Positions 20,204 through 30,209 are shown, counted from the stretch's first letter. The stretch: DNA of 64,000 nucleotides from Pseudanabaena sp. Salubria-1 (GCA_023336205.1 JALQCR010000011.1:62001-126000); one strand, 5' to 3'. Program-made: numbers and translations. Notes: a model not told the origin generated them from the letters alone.

Positions 20204-21502
20204 ATGATACAAGATTTTCAAGAAGATTTCTATCAGCAGGGTTTAGCAAAGGCAAAGGCTGGCGATCGCTATGGTGCTGTACAAGCCTTTAGCTGTGCGA
20301 TCGCATCCAATGGGCAACTGGCTGAAGCCTATTATCAGCGTGGTTTAGTCCTATTTGATTTGAGCGATCGTCAAGGGGCGATCGCCGACTATGACCAAGC
20401 TCTTAGACTGAAACCTGACGCGATCGATGTATACATTGCTCGAAGCATCACTCGCATTGCTAATAACGATATCGTGGCTGCCCAAGCTGACATTGCCCAA
20501 GCGCTAGTAATTAATCCCAAATCCGCGATCGCCCATCAATTATTAGGCTTGACCTATAAACAACAAAATCAAATCGAAAAAGCGATCGCTACCTATAAAA
20601 AAGCAGCAAGCCTTTTTTTAGAACTAAAGGATGAAGATAATTGCCGCCGTTGCATCGAGAGCTATAAACCTCTGGAGGCAATGCTGCCGCCATCTACAGC
20701 AGATATTTTTGCTAATGTGCAGCAAAAAATCGATAAGAGTGACTATATCAATGCCTTAATCGATCTCAATTGGATGCTGCAAATTGAGCCTAAAAATGTT
20801 AAAGCTTTCTGTCTGCGAGGCTTGACCCTCGGTAAGCTCGGCGATCCTGAAGCAGCAATCAAAGACCTCAACCAAGCAACCTTCCTTGAGCCACAAAATA
20901 TTGAAGTGCGCATTAGTCGTGGTCGCATCCGTCTTGAAATCGGTGACGCTCAAGGCGCGATCGCGGATTTTAATGAATTACTACGCGAATATCCCAGCAT
21001 GGCAGAAATCTACAGCGATCGCGCAAAAGCTCATCTAAAACTTAAAGACTATCGCACAGCGATCGAAGACTTTTCGCGCTCCCTATCTCTCGATAACAAA
21101 AGTCCTCAACTATATTGCGATCGCGCTGAGGCAAGATATGAATTTGGCGATCTCAAAGGTGCGATCGATGATTACCAACTTGCCGCGAATATTTGGTTTA
21201 ACCAATCGAATATGGATCGATATCGCTATGCCCTAGATCGGGTTAATCTCTGGCAATCTGAACTTGAAAAACAAACTAAAGAGGGTAAACGTCAACTTGC
21301 CAATGCTGCGGTAACTGTAGATTTGATGCAAATGCCGAGTCTGGAATTACAGCAGCGTTTACTCGGTTTAGTTGGTGGCAATATGGCGATCGCTCAGCGA
21401 CTGATCGATATTGCTAAACAAGATCATCCGAATATGCCCGAAGTTTGGTACTGGCAGAAAGTTATCTTTGATCTTGAAAGCGATCAAAGACCTAGAAATT
21501 AA
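20204..21502 (+). CDS. TPR-repeat protein
   Basis: A 432-residue soluble protein with about eight tetratricopeptide repeats in two blocks (residues 10-145 and 175-340), recognisable by A.YYQRGLVLFDLSDRQGAIADYDQAL-like units with 34-residue spacing. The C-terminal 90 residues are not TPR. No signal peptide. Such proteins scaffold protein complexes; the partner cannot be told from the context. Confidence -1.
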   Translation: MIQDFQEDFYQQGLAKAKAGDRYGAVQAFSCAIASNGQLAEAYYQRGLVLFDLSDRQGAIADYDQALRLKPDAIDVYIARSITRIANNDIVAAQADIAQALVINPKSAIAHQLLGLTYKQQNQIEKAIATYKKAASLFLELKDEDNCRRCIESYKPLEAMLPPSTADIFANVQQKIDKSDYINALIDLNWMLQIEPKNVKAFCLRGLTLGKLGDPEAAIKDLNQATFLEPQNIEVRISRGRIRLEIGDAQGAIADFNELLREYPSMAEIYSDRAKAHLKLKDYRTAIEDFSRSLSLDNKSPQLYCDRAEARYEFGDLKGAIDDYQLAANIWFNQSNMDRYRYALDRVNLWQSELEKQTKEGKRQLANAAVTVDLMQMPSLELQQRLLGLVGGNMAIAQRLIDIAKQDHPNMPEVWYWQKVIFDLESDQRPRN

Positions 21503-21610
21503 GCCTGTTTTCTGTTAACCATTTCAATCATCAATCGGACATTTTCGGCTTGAACTTTGGCTGTATCGGCTTGAGCTTTGGCTGCCTCCGCTGGCAATCT
21601 CGCTACAACT
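21503..21610 (-). pseudogene. Remnant of a coiled-coil C-terminus (possibly a Uma2 tail)
   Basis: On the minus strand a short open stretch encodes AEAAKAQADTAKVQAENVR, ending in a TAA that overlaps the TPR gene stop. Upstream of about 21612 it meets a stop codon. The Ala/Gln/Glu heptads resemble tails of Uma2-type proteins, as at 35650-35740. Only the 3' end survives. Confidence -1.
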
Positions 21611-21687
21611 CAAAGATACATTCGTAATACGCTAGTCCTAATTAACGAGACAAATATGCGCTTAATTAAATGGATAGAATTATTTGC

Positions 21688-23193
21688 CTTACTTTTCACG
21701 GGATCTTTGAAAGGCATAATAGAAAAGTCTTTCAGGGAAAGAGCCCAGATGAGGTTAAAGTATAAAAAATGAAGTAAAAGTAGGCAAGAAAAATGATGAA
21801 CTGGTGGGACAAAAACTTTGCGAGTTGTGAATTAGGGGATGAGAGACTAAGCGATAGAGCCTACTCAATCGGCAAAAAGATAAGTGAAGGATTTGGGAAA
21901 GCCTTGTCAGAGATATTTAAAAGTGGCTCTGAGTTAAAAAGAGCTTATGAGTTTTCGCCAATCGGAAAACAGAATTTAGCAAGATCATAAAACCACACTG
22001 TCAAATGACCAGTGAAGCCGTGGAAGAACAAGAATTGGTCTTATGCATAGGAGATACCACCTATCTAGATTATGGCAAAATTAAAGCCAAACGGGAAGGG
22101 TATGGACCAACAGGAAACGGTGGGAACGGATTAATTCTGCATAGTGCCTTAGCGATCGCCCCCGAACAAGGACAAGTAATCGGGTTGTTATGGCAAAAAT
22201 TGTGGAACCGAGAACCGAAAGCAAAGCCACCGCAAGATGAAACTCCAGAAGCGAAAAAGCAACGACAGGCGCTTGACCGAAAAGCAGCCCGACAAAGGTT
22301 ATTCAAAGATAAAGAGTCTTATCGATGGGTAGAAGCGATGACCGCAGTCGAGCATCAAGTAAGTAGCAGCACCAATGTAATTCATATTTTCGACCGCGAA
22401 GGAGATATCACCGAAGTCTTCGACCAAGTACGACAACTGAAACATACAGGGGTATTAGTACGAGCAGCCCATGACCGTAGCTTAGACCAAAATAGCGAAC
22501 GTCTATGGCAAAAACTGGAGTCGCAACCCGTAAGATTTGAACAGGAAATCAAAGTACCAGAGACTGGTAAACGTAAAGCCCGTATCGCGAAATTAGCTGT
22601 ACGATTTTCTAAGGTTCATCTACGGGTTCCCTATCGTTTTGACAATCGTGACCCATTAACCGTTTATGCTGTCTATGCAACGGAAATCGATTGCCCAGAA
22701 GGTGAAACCTCTTTGGAATGGATGCTGTTGACCACTGAAGTCGTAGAAGAACTAGAGACTGCCATTAAGATTTTACGTTGGTATACTTACCGTTGGCGTG
22801 TCGAAGATTTCCATAAAATCTTTAAGTCTGGCTGTCAGTGTGAGCGCTATAGACTTGCTGCTGAAGGGATGAAGACATTGTTAGGCTTTTTAAGTGTCTG
22901 TGCGGTCGAACTTTTACAGGTTACTTATCTCCATCGCAATCAACCTGATGCTCCTGCCGTTGAGATTCTTTCTCCTGTCCAAATTCAGGTTTTAAAGGCT
23001 AGATTCCCTAAATCTCCTCCTGTTTTAACCGTTGCTTGGGCTATCGAGTCGATTGCTTTCCTTGGCGGGTATCTTGAACATCGTCGTAAATCTCCCATTG
23101 GCATTCAAGTCCTCTGGCGGGGCTGGTCTAATCTACGTGAACTTTGCCAAGGTTGGCTTCTTGCTCAAATTCATACTTAACGGGAAAAGTAAG
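21688..23193 (+). mobile_element. IS4-superfamily element, IS50-like, 1506 bp
   Basis: The ends CTTACTTTTCACGGG (21688) and CTTACTTTTCCCGTT (reverse strand from 23193) are inverted repeats, matching in 12 of the first 13 bases. The element is bordered by the 10-bp direct repeat AATTATTTGC at 21678-21687 and 23194-23203. It carries one transposase gene that is frameshifted, so it is probably inactive by itself. Confidence -1.
21793..23180 (+). pseudogene. Transposase of the IS50-like element, frameshifted
   Basis: The N-terminal part (21793-21990) carries MNWWDKNFASCELGDERLSDRA and the typical Tn5-like start. The rest (frame from about 21970 to 23180) holds the DDE core: GDTTYLDY, FDREGDITEVF near 22390 and YTYRWRVEDFHKIFKSGCQCE near 22790. 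The two frames join at GAGTTTTCGCC (about 21950-21960): one more T restores YEFFANRKTEFSKIIKPHC. The slip site is not a canonical programmed heptamer, so mutation is the better explanation. Confidence -1.
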
Positions 23194-23277
23194 AATTATT
23201 TGCAGGTTGACGTTTTGATTTGGTTGCTTTTACTGATTTGTTCCAATATTTTGTGTAACTAACTGCGATCGCCTATT

Positions 23278-23472
23278 TCATTTAACAAACAGTGAAATAA
23301 TCTGCATAATCGAATAACCTGCGATCAGACCAGCGATCGCCATAGCCACGAACCAAGGAAATATTTGCCAAATGCAATATGCCATCACACCCTAAGCTGC
23401 AATCGCAGGGATGAAAAATAATATGCGAAAGTATCTGAGTCTAGATTTAGGTTGAGCAGATTTTAGTTCCAT
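23278..23472 (-). pseudogene. Small two-TM membrane protein with an in-frame amber codon
   Basis: From the ATG at 23472 the frame gives MELKSAQPKSRLRYFRILF and a first hydrophobic segment, a TAG at 23392-23394, then a second hydrophobic segment (FPWFVAMAIAGLIAGYSI) and a stop at 23278. Read through, it is a 64-residue protein with two transmembrane helices. No family is recognised. The continuity of hydrophobic helices and frame across the TAG suggests a broken real gene, but the evidence is modest. Confidence -1.
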
Positions 23473-23972
23473 GTTTGAATTGTTCTAGGGGAAAATGAGG
23501 ATAGTTTAAGGTAAAGGTATGGCAACGAGTTTGTATGAGTCAGATTTTTATCGCTGGACGGTAGAGCAGTCTGAAAAATTACGATCATGTGAAGTTGATG
23601 GGCTTGACTCAAAAAATCTAGCTGAAGAGATTGAATCTTTGGGGAGACAAGAACGTAGAGAGCTAAGGACTCATTTTAATGTTTTGCTGGGTCATTTGCT
23701 AAAGTGGCATTTACTCCCAGAAGAGCGCAGTAAACTTTGGCAAGTAACAATTGACAGCGAACGCCGAGAAATTCACTGGATATTGAGAGATAGCCCTAGC
23801 CTCAAAGACAAGCTAAGTGAAATCATCAGAGATAGTTATGAGGCGGCTTTGTATTTGGTGAGGCTGGAAACTTCTCTCGCTGCTAAAGATTTACCAAAAG
23901 ACTGTCCTTATCCCGTTGAGCAAATTTTGGACTTAGGTTTTCCTAATGGTATTGATAAGGATCTGGACTTAG

Positions 23973-25103
23973 TACAGGACAAAAAGTTGCAAAAGTAGGC
24001 AGGAAGGGGTTTTATAAAAGATAACCACATCACAAATAAAACCCCTATGAAAGAGATTAACCTATTCCGAGAAAATTTACATAAACATCTGCAATGGAAT
24101 GGAGCAAGGATAGCATTTGTGTCCATGTTCTTGATCGCGCTAATGCGAGTAAAGACAGTAAACCTAGTCGAAATCGCGACAGGATTTAGTGGTGAAGCCA
24201 AAGTCGAATCACACTATAAGCGGTTACAGAGATTTTTTCGAGAGTTTGAAGTGGACTATGAAAGTATCGCTTTAATGGTCGTCAAAGTGATGAAAATACC
24301 CGAACCATGGGTAATCAGTATTGACCGCACCGATTGGAGATTCGGTAAGACGGTGTTTAATGTGCTGACATTGGGAGTAGTGCATCACGGTATCGCCTTC
24401 CCGTTGGTATGGATGATGCTGGACAAAAAAGGTAACTCGAACACCCGTGAACGTTGTGAATTGTGTAATCGATTTCTGGAAATATTTGGAGACCGCAAAA
24501 TCGACTTTTTGACCGCAGACCGAGAATTTGTGGGGGAAGAGTGGTTTGATTACTTGCTTTGTGACCCATGTACCCGTTTTCGTATCCGTATTCGCAAAAA
24601 CACCTTGCTTGACGATGGGCAGAAACAAATACGGGCTGACGTTTGTTTCCAAGATCTCCAAGTTGGTCAATCGAAAGTATTGTCTAAGCCGAGGCTGGTT
24701 TGGCAACATTTGCTATATATTGCAGCTATGCGTCTGGATGATGGTGATTTATTAATTGTCGCAACCGCTCATGACCAGAATAAAGCGATTGCTGACTATG
24801 CCAAACGTTGGGCGATTGAGACTTTGTTTGGTTGTTTTAAATCCCGTGGCTTTTGTTTGGAGGCTACTCACCTTCAAGACACTGAAAGACTTTCTAAACT
24901 TATTGCTTTACTCACCCTCGCTTTATGTTGGGCTTTTTCTTCGGGGCTTTGGCTTGCCCAACTCAATCCCCTCAAACCTAAAAAGCACGGTCGCTTACCT
25001 AAAAGTATTTTTCGTCTTGGGTTTGATTTCCTGCGTCACTTCATCTTTGACCTTCATCTCAATTCTCAAGCCTTTTTTAACTCCATTAAATTTTTGTCCT
25101 GTA
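23973..25103 (+). mobile_element. IS4-superfamily element (ISH3-like), 1131 bp
   Basis: Terminal inverted repeats TACAGGACAAAAA at both ends; 5-bp target duplication CTTAG at 23968-23972 and 25104-25108. It contains a single intact transposase gene and is inserted in a DUF29 gene. A 4-5 bp duplication fits ISH3-type members of the IS4 group; the family name is inference. Confidence -1.
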
Positions 25104-25108
25104 CTTAG
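24047..25108 (+). CDS. IS4-superfamily DDE transposase
   Basis: A 353-residue intact transposase. DDE residues are visible in WVISIDRTDWRFGK (near residue 90), DFLTADREFVGEEWF (near 155) and the YREK-like RWAIETLFGCFKSRGF (near 265). It would cut and paste the 1131-bp element. Its stop codon TAG (25106-25108) lies outside the element, in the duplicated target CTTAG, so the element itself brings no stop in this frame. Confidence -1.
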   Translation: MKEINLFRENLHKHLQWNGARIAFVSMFLIALMRVKTVNLVEIATGFSGEAKVESHYKRLQRFFREFEVDYESIALMVVKVMKIPEPWVISIDRTDWRFGKTVFNVLTLGVVHHGIAFPLVWMMLDKKGNSNTRERCELCNRFLEIFGDRKIDFLTADREFVGEEWFDYLLCDPCTRFRIRIRKNTLLDDGQKQIRADVCFQDLQVGQSKVLSKPRLVWQHLLYIAAMRLDDGDLLIVATAHDQNKAIADYAKRWAIETLFGCFKSRGFCLEATHLQDTERLSKLIALLTLALCWAFSSGLWLAQLNPLKPKKHGRLPKSIFRLGFDFLRHFIFDLHLNSQAFFNSIKFLSCT

Positions 25109-25358
25109 GGATCTGGATTAAAACCCCTATGAAATGGACTGCGATCGCAGGAAGTTGGCGACAAACTAATCTTGACATAGAGAACAAAGTGCATAAAGCG
25201 GTGTGATCGTTCCTTACTCTTAGACCTGTTCTTTGTTTCACCAGATCCTGTAGCATTTCATCCTTGAATTGGAGCTTCTATCTAGATTTGTAGATAAGAT
25301 GAGCAACACTTTGCGCTGACCGTCTTACACTATTGGTAAACCTAGCTAGAATTGATTT

Positions 25359-25820
25359 ATGTCATCTAATAGTTCAACTATGCAATCTATGATCGCGAAT
25401 GGAGCTTTACGACGAGTGCATCACATTGCTTTGAATGTGCGGGATATGAAGCTTTCTTGTGATTTTTATGGCAACATTTTGGGATTGCATCAACTCATTG
25501 GTGATGAGGTTCCCACCACTCTAATCGATTTAGTGGCAGCAGGCAAAGTAGCGAATTTTAGAACTCCCGATGGCACAATTCTCGATTTGTTTTGGGAACC
25601 AGAACTTACGCCGCCCGATCTCGATCCGCAAAGGCAATTTACTCGTGCTAATCATCTAGCCTTTGATATTGCTCCTGAATTGTTTGAGCAAGCGGTGGCA
25701 GTATTGCGATCGCAGCAAGTCCAAATTGAGGGTGAGCCTGTTACTCGTCCTACTGGTAGAGGCATTTATTTTTATGATCCCGATGGATTTCTGATTGAAA
25801 TACGCTGCGATCCTAGTTGA
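25359..25820 (+). CDS. Glyoxalase/VOC family protein
   Basis: A 153-residue vicinal-oxygen-chelate protein with two beta-alpha-beta-beta-beta modules. Candidate metal ligands are the His pair in RVHHIALNVRDM (residues 20-30), His in NHLAFDI near 98 and Glu in FLIEIRCD near 147. The pattern resembles lactoylglutathione lyase-like and dioxygenase-like members; the substrate cannot be assigned. An alternative start is the internal Met at residue 8 or 11. It stands alone. Confidence -1.
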   Translation: MSSNSSTMQSMIANGALRRVHHIALNVRDMKLSCDFYGNILGLHQLIGDEVPTTLIDLVAAGKVANFRTPDGTILDLFWEPELTPPDLDPQRQFTRANHLAFDIAPELFEQAVAVLRSQQVQIEGEPVTRPTGRGIYFYDPDGFLIEIRCDPS

Positions 25821-26317
25821 CCAATCCGAATCGCTACCCATAATAATAGCGATCGCACCCAATCCTAGAGCAAAATTGCTAAAACAAGATTTTCGTACAT
25901 ATATCAAATATTTGCTCTCGTTGGCTGCAATTGCTTCTACGTTAGCTGTGAGCGAGTGTTTAACCCTTATCCCGCGATCGCATCGTTGAGAGAGTTATAA
26001 GCTTTATCAACTACAAAGGTTTTGCCCAGAAAAACAATTGCTTGTTCAGTGCCAGCGATGCTATTGATGACAATTGATTTCCGTTGGTCAGTTTTGTTTT
26101 TTGGGGGACACCCCCAATCCCCTAGCCCTATATTGCTGCTTCGAGTCAGAACTGTGTCGATGCAGTGCGATCGCTTAGGTTTTTTGAGGATTTTAATACT
26201 GGCGCTCGCACCGAATCGAAAGCACAACGAAGCATAGCGGAAATCAAAAGTCTCCCTGTCTATGCCCAAGATCTTTGATTTCCGCCATGCCCAGAAACAA
26301 CGGCTTAAACTTTGTTT
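25821..26317. other. Gene-poor stretch with a probable gene remnant
   Basis: On the minus strand 26105 to 25967 encodes TDQRKSIVINSIAGTEQAIV and a further LGKTFVVDKAYNSLNDAIAG ending in TAA, with coding character but no start; upstream it runs into a CCCCCAATCCCC repeat. I read it as the 3' end of a decayed gene of unknown family. A short inverted repeat GGAAATCAAAAG / CTTTGATTTCC lies near 26239-26286. Nothing else is seen. Confidence -1.
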
Positions 26318-26917
26318 TTATCGCTTGCGAATAGGAAACTGAACTTCACGACGTTTTAATGGTGCAGGTGTAAAAGGTGAATCGTAGAGAAATTCTCTTG
26401 GCTCTCCTGCTATTTCATACTCAGGATGGTTATCTAACCATTCTTTTAACTTTGCAACATCCTCTTGATATCTGTCATAGCCATATGCACCCTGTACACC
26501 CAAACTGACAACTAACATCGGTGCATGATCCTCTACTTGAATATCTTGAGATATTTGTGAGGGGCTGATGGAACTATTATTGTACAAAAAAGAAACCTTT
26601 GCTTTTCCACTTTGCATCGGTTGATCGATTGTCGAGATAGGATACCTTGCCTCTACAGGAGCTGTCATGGAAATATTGTTGCTGCTGATGTGCTGAAACA
26701 ATGGGTTAAAGGAGTTGCTAGTAGCTTGACTGAGATTTCCTTCGTAAGTGTATGTACCAGAACGGTAGGCAGGATATTGCTTAACTTCAATTTTTCCGTG
26801 AGATGTTGGCGATGGGAATCCGACGGGTAGGGGAGCAGACATAGCTTTAGTTACTGCAAAAATAGTAATAGGGATTGCGATCGCGCCAAGAATGATGAGT
26901 AAGTTAGAAAGTTTCAT
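26318..26917 (-). CDS. SOUL family heme-binding-like protein
   Basis: A 199-residue protein with an N-terminal hydrophobic anchor or signal (residues 4-27), then a SOUL/HBP domain: VKQYPAYRSGTYTYEGN, the diagnostic NISMTAPVEARYP near residue 82, and a C-terminal LKEWLDNHPEYEIAGEPREFLYDSPFTP that matches the family ending. SOUL proteins bind heme or tetrapyrroles in several organisms. It probably faces the periplasm or lumen. Monocistronic. Confidence -1.
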   Translation of the reverse strand: MKLSNLLIILGAIAIPITIFAVTKAMSAPLPVGFPSPTSHGKIEVKQYPAYRSGTYTYEGNLSQATSNSFNPLFQHISSNNISMTAPVEARYPISTIDQPMQSGKAKVSFLYNNSSISPSQISQDIQVEDHAPMLVVSLGVQGAYGYDRYQEDVAKLKEWLDNHPEYEIAGEPREFLYDSPFTPAPLKRREVQFPIRKR

Positions 26918-27498
26918 AACTCAATTATAGTGACTTTGCCAAAGTGAAACATTTTGTGAGGTAGCTTGAAAGTCTGTTTGCTTTCGTTCTAGGGGAAAGT
27001 TGCAAAAGCTTAGAGCGATCGCCCGAATAGTTTAGTTTTTAGCTGCGTTGTCGGCGTTGGGCTAGGTGCTAAATAGGGCGCTGGTCAGTTAATTAGGGAT
27101 GGATGCTGAAATGCACATTTCATGCCGACGAAAAAGACGCAAATACGTCGATAACGTTTTAGCTGACCAGTGCCTTTGCCTATTTCTTTGAGGTTTAGGG
27201 ATAATACCAATTCACAAAAGTGTGGCAACACTTCTATGAATTAAAAACCAAACCCTGTAAGGGTTTTAAAAGCACAAAATGGCGAAGCAATTTTGTGCTT
27301 TGGTATAAGACCAGTAATCATTAATTTAGTGAGATTTTAAAGCAAATCACTATGGAACCAAATCTGTAGCTAAACCCAAGAAGGAATGAAAATTAATTAA
27401 CTTGTGCAATTAAAACCAAAATTTGTTGGGGGCTTCGCCCGCCCCAACAAATTTTGGTTTTAATTAATTTTCATTCCTAAGTGATCTGACGATTGTCA
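26918..27498. repeat. 580-bp intergenic region filled with inverted repeats
   Basis: Three structures are visible. An imperfect inverted repeat CTGGTCAG(T/C)TAA has arms near 27077-27094 and 27160-27177. A complete 103-bp three-hairpin MITE is at 27204-27306, in reverse orientation. A long palindrome at 27383-27479 has inner arms 27409-27432 / 27442-27465, terminating rsmB. I see no gene or recognised structural RNA. Confidence -1.
27204..27306 (-). mobile_element. 103-bp three-hairpin MITE, full copy
   Basis: Bounded by ATACCAA and TTTGGTAT. It contains hairpins CACAAAAGTGTGGCAACACTT, AAACCCTGTAAGGGTTT and AGCACAAAATGGCGAAG with its partner. Its reverse complement aligns end to end with 55563-55665. 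Confidence -1.
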
Positions 27499-28893
27499 TC
27501 ATTTTTTCTGTAACTTCACCATAAAAAAGCCATCCATGTCGTGCTCATGGGGCAGAACTTTAATCCAGCCACAATCGTAAACAAAATGAGCAGCAGGATT
27601 ATCAGCACTTGGTGGCACAATTTGCCAATCGGGATGATTTGTTAAAAACTGCGTAATTACTTCTTCATTTTCAGCAGGATGCAATGTGCAAGTGCTGTAA
27701 ACGATTACACCTTCAGGTTTAACCCATTGCGTAGCGCGTTCCAGAATTTCGGCTTGGGTTTTCGCCAGTTTATAGGGTTCTTCGGGAGTTTGTCGCCAAC
27801 GGGCATCGGCGTGGCGATGAAGTGTACCTAGTCCAGAGCAAGGGACATCTAGCAAAACGCGATCGCACTTGGAATTTACAGAACCTTCTAGCAATCCTGC
27901 AAATTCCCGCGCATCAACCTCAAGGGTTTGCACATTAGTGATCCCCAGCCTTGCTGTATTTTGATCGACTTTCTTGAGACGACTTACCAGACGATCGAGG
28001 GCATAAACTTTGCCAGTATTTTTTAAGCGATCGCTGATATGTGTAGTCTTACCACCGGGGGCTGCGCAGGCATCAATAATGATCTCATTCGGTTGAGGAT
28101 CTAATAAATAAGTAACCAACTGAGCGCTCGCATCTTGCACTGACCACCAACCCTCTTTAAATTTCGGTAATTGACTAACATCACCCGAACCTTGAGCTAC
28201 GCGAATACCATCGGGCAAATGGGGAATTGGCTCAGCCTTGATCTCGGCTTCAGCAAAAGCGGCTAGAACTTGATCCCGCGTTGCATGTAAAAGATTTACT
28301 CGTAAATCGAGATGAGGTGTTTGATTAAACCAATTGCAAATGCTAGCGATCGCCTCTTGCCCAAATTCTTTTTGCCATAGCTCGATTAACCATTCAGGAT
28401 AACTATAAAAACTAGCTGGGTCAGTAATTTTGGCGAGAATATCTTCCTTATCCTTAGCTCTGAGTATAGATCTCATGATCCCGTTCGCAAATCCAGACAA
28501 GCCCTTTAAATTGTTTTCTTTGACTAATTCCACAGTGGTATGCACGATCGCAGATGGCTTGATGCGATCGAGAAAACATAGCTGGTAGACACCAATCTGT
28601 AAGATTATTAATAAGTCTGGTGGTAATTTTGTGGTTGGTTTTTGTGAGAAGTTTTGCAAAACCGCTTGCAAGGTTTTTTGGCGGCGCGTACATCCATAAA
28701 CTAATTCCGTAATTAGACGGCGATCGCTCTCTAAGAGGGTAATATTTTCTTGACGCGCCCGCGAAAGCGTACAGTCAAGTGCGACATCAGCATACGCATT
28801 ACGTCTTTGAATCAAACGAAGCGCTTCTAAAGCAATTTGTCGAGAATTCTTACTTGCCATCGGCAATTTAGTTTGGCTATTTAATGGAGTCAA
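27499..28893 (-). CDS. rsmB: 16S rRNA (cytosine-967-C5)-methyltransferase
   Basis: A 464-residue RsmB (Sun). Residues about 15-150 form the NusB-like domain. The SAM-dependent methyltransferase domain shows motif I DACAAPGGKT (274-283), motif IV LLDVPCSGLG with C352, and motif VI VYSTCTLHPAENE with catalytic C402. It methylates C967 (E. coli numbering) of 16S rRNA. The start could also be the Met at residue 12 (28860), which better matches the usual N-terminus. Its 3' end is followed by a long palindrome. Confidence -1.
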   Translation of the reverse strand: MTPLNSQTKLPMASKNSRQIALEALRLIQRRNAYADVALDCTLSRARQENITLLESDRRLITELVYGCTRRQKTLQAVLQNFSQKPTTKLPPDLLIILQIGVYQLCFLDRIKPSAIVHTTVELVKENNLKGLSGFANGIMRSILRAKDKEDILAKITDPASFYSYPEWLIELWQKEFGQEAIASICNWFNQTPHLDLRVNLLHATRDQVLAAFAEAEIKAEPIPHLPDGIRVAQGSGDVSQLPKFKEGWWSVQDASAQLVTYLLDPQPNEIIIDACAAPGGKTTHISDRLKNTGKVYALDRLVSRLKKVDQNTARLGITNVQTLEVDAREFAGLLEGSVNSKCDRVLLDVPCSGLGTLHRHADARWRQTPEEPYKLAKTQAEILERATQWVKPEGVIVYSTCTLHPAENEEVITQFLTNHPDWQIVPPSADNPAAHFVYDCGWIKVLPHEHDMDGFFMVKLQKK

Positions 28894-29105
28894 TTTAGAG
28901 TGCTATTTATAAAGATTGAGGGCAAGGATTCAAGAATTATCAAAATTCAATGGTTGCACTGTAGACAAATGCGGTCATTATTTGGTATCTAAGAGCGTAT
29001 ATTCAGATGATTTTTAATCATCTGTTACAAAGCTGTAAAAAAGCTTCTGATCTAAAGTTCGATCTAAAAAAAGTGTGATGGTTACTGTGGGTGTGAGGAG
29101 CGGCA

Positions 29106-30209
29106 ATGGTTGATACTGGTGTGAGAGTTAGGAAAGCAAAATTTCCGACAGGAAGTAGCCTAGCACTTGGTTTAGCAATCGGTTTAATAAGTTTAATTGT
29201 TGGTGTCGATCTTTTCTTGAATCCTAATATAAGTTCAAGTCTGCTACTGCCATTCACGTTTGGGGGGGCTGGAGTTGCATTTTTAGGCACTTTTGCTGTT
29301 CCAGCTTTGCGTCAGCTTAAGGTGGGGCAAATTATTCGTGAAGATGGGCCACAAGCTCATCTCAAGAAACAAGGCACGCCGACGATGGGGGGGATATTTA
29401 TTATACCTGTCGGGATTTTATTAGCGCTAGTATGGTCTGGCTTTAATGACAAAGTAATAGCTTGTAGTTTGCTAACTGTCTCCTTTGGTTTTATCGGATG
29501 GCTAGACGATTGGAAAATTTTGCGTCGTCACTCCAATAAAGGCTTGTCTCCGCGCTCCAAGATTTTCCTGCAAGCATTTTTCGCCGCTTGTTTCTGTGCA
29601 TGGCTAGGGCTAACTCAAAACTGGCAAGCGATAGCCACGATTAATTTGCCTCTAAAATTTGTGATTCCTCTTGGATTACTGTTTTTCCCTCTTGCTCTGT
29701 TTGTATTCCTCGGCAGTAGCAATGCTACGAATCTCACTGACGGGTTGGATGGTCTTGCTGGTGGTACAGGTGCGATCGCCTTATTTGGCATGGGTCTACT
29801 ACTGTTTCCTCAGAACAAAGAACTCGCCATTTTTTGCATGTGCCTCAGTGGTAGCTATTTAGGGTTTCTGTGGCACAATCGCTATCCTGCACGTGTATTT
29901 ATGGGTGATACGGGATCGCTAGCTTTAGGTGGTGCACTTGCCTCAACTGCAATTCTTGGTAACTTGCTATGGGCATTTTTAATCGTCGGTGCAATCTTTA
30001 TCTGGGAATCAATTTCGGTGATTGCACAGGTTTCCTATTACAAGGCAACCAAAGATGAAACTGGCATGGGTAAGCGCCTTTTTAAAATGGCTCCTTTTCA
30101 CCATCATTTAGAGCTAAGCGGCTGGCATGAGCTACATGTGGTTAGGTTCTTTTATCTAACAGGTGGTTTTTTGGTGGCGATCGCTATTGTAGTTAGCAAG
30201 CTTTCTTAA
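29106..30209 (+). CDS. mraY: Phospho-N-acetylmuramoyl-pentapeptide transferase
   Basis: A 367-residue polytopic membrane enzyme that makes lipid I from UDP-MurNAc-pentapeptide and undecaprenyl phosphate. Landmarks are KKQGTPTMGGIFII near residue 95, IGWLDDWKILRR (the conserved DD pair), ATNLTDGLDGLAGG near residue 208, and the loop [12 protein letters not shown] with H332-334. A GGAG ribosome-binding site (29095-29099) precedes the ATG. The last 60 codons are copied in tandem just downstream. Confidence -1.
   Translation: MVDTGVRVRKAKFPTGSSLALGLAIGLISLIVGVDLFLNPNISSSLLLPFTFGGAGVAFLGTFAVPALRQLKVGQIIREDGPQAHLKKQGTPTMGGIFIIPVGILLALVWSGFNDKVIACSLLTVSFGFIGWLDDWKILRRHSNKGLSPRSKIFLQAFFAACFCAWLGLTQNWQAIATINLPLKFVIPLGLLFFPLALFVFLGSSNATNLTDGLDGLAGGTGAIALFGMGLLLFPQNKELAIFCMCLSGSYLGFLWHNRYPARVFMGDTGSLALGGALASTAILGNLLWAFLIVGAIFIWESISVIAQVSYYKATKDETGMGKRLFKMAPFHHHLELSGWHELHVVRFFYLTGGFLVAIAIVVSKLS

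Larger units (their letters stand above)
23519..25206 (+). pseudogene. DUF29 family protein, split by an IS element
   Basis: The 5' part (23519-23972) encodes a DUF29 protein: LYESDFYRWTVEQSEKLR, AEEIESLGRQERRELR and HLLKWHLLPEERS are the family signatures. The IS at 23973-25103 is inserted in codon 151. Removing the IS and one CTTAG copy restores a frame that continues about 30 codons to a TGA at 25204-25206. With the IS present the protein gains a short alien tail (VQDKKLQK) and may still fold. DUF29 proteins are abundant in cyanobacteria and of unknown function. Confidence -1.

Noticed and set aside
21578..21772. Short open frame starting before the IS50-like element
   Set aside because: It crosses the IS boundary at 21688 and has no recognisable protein character.
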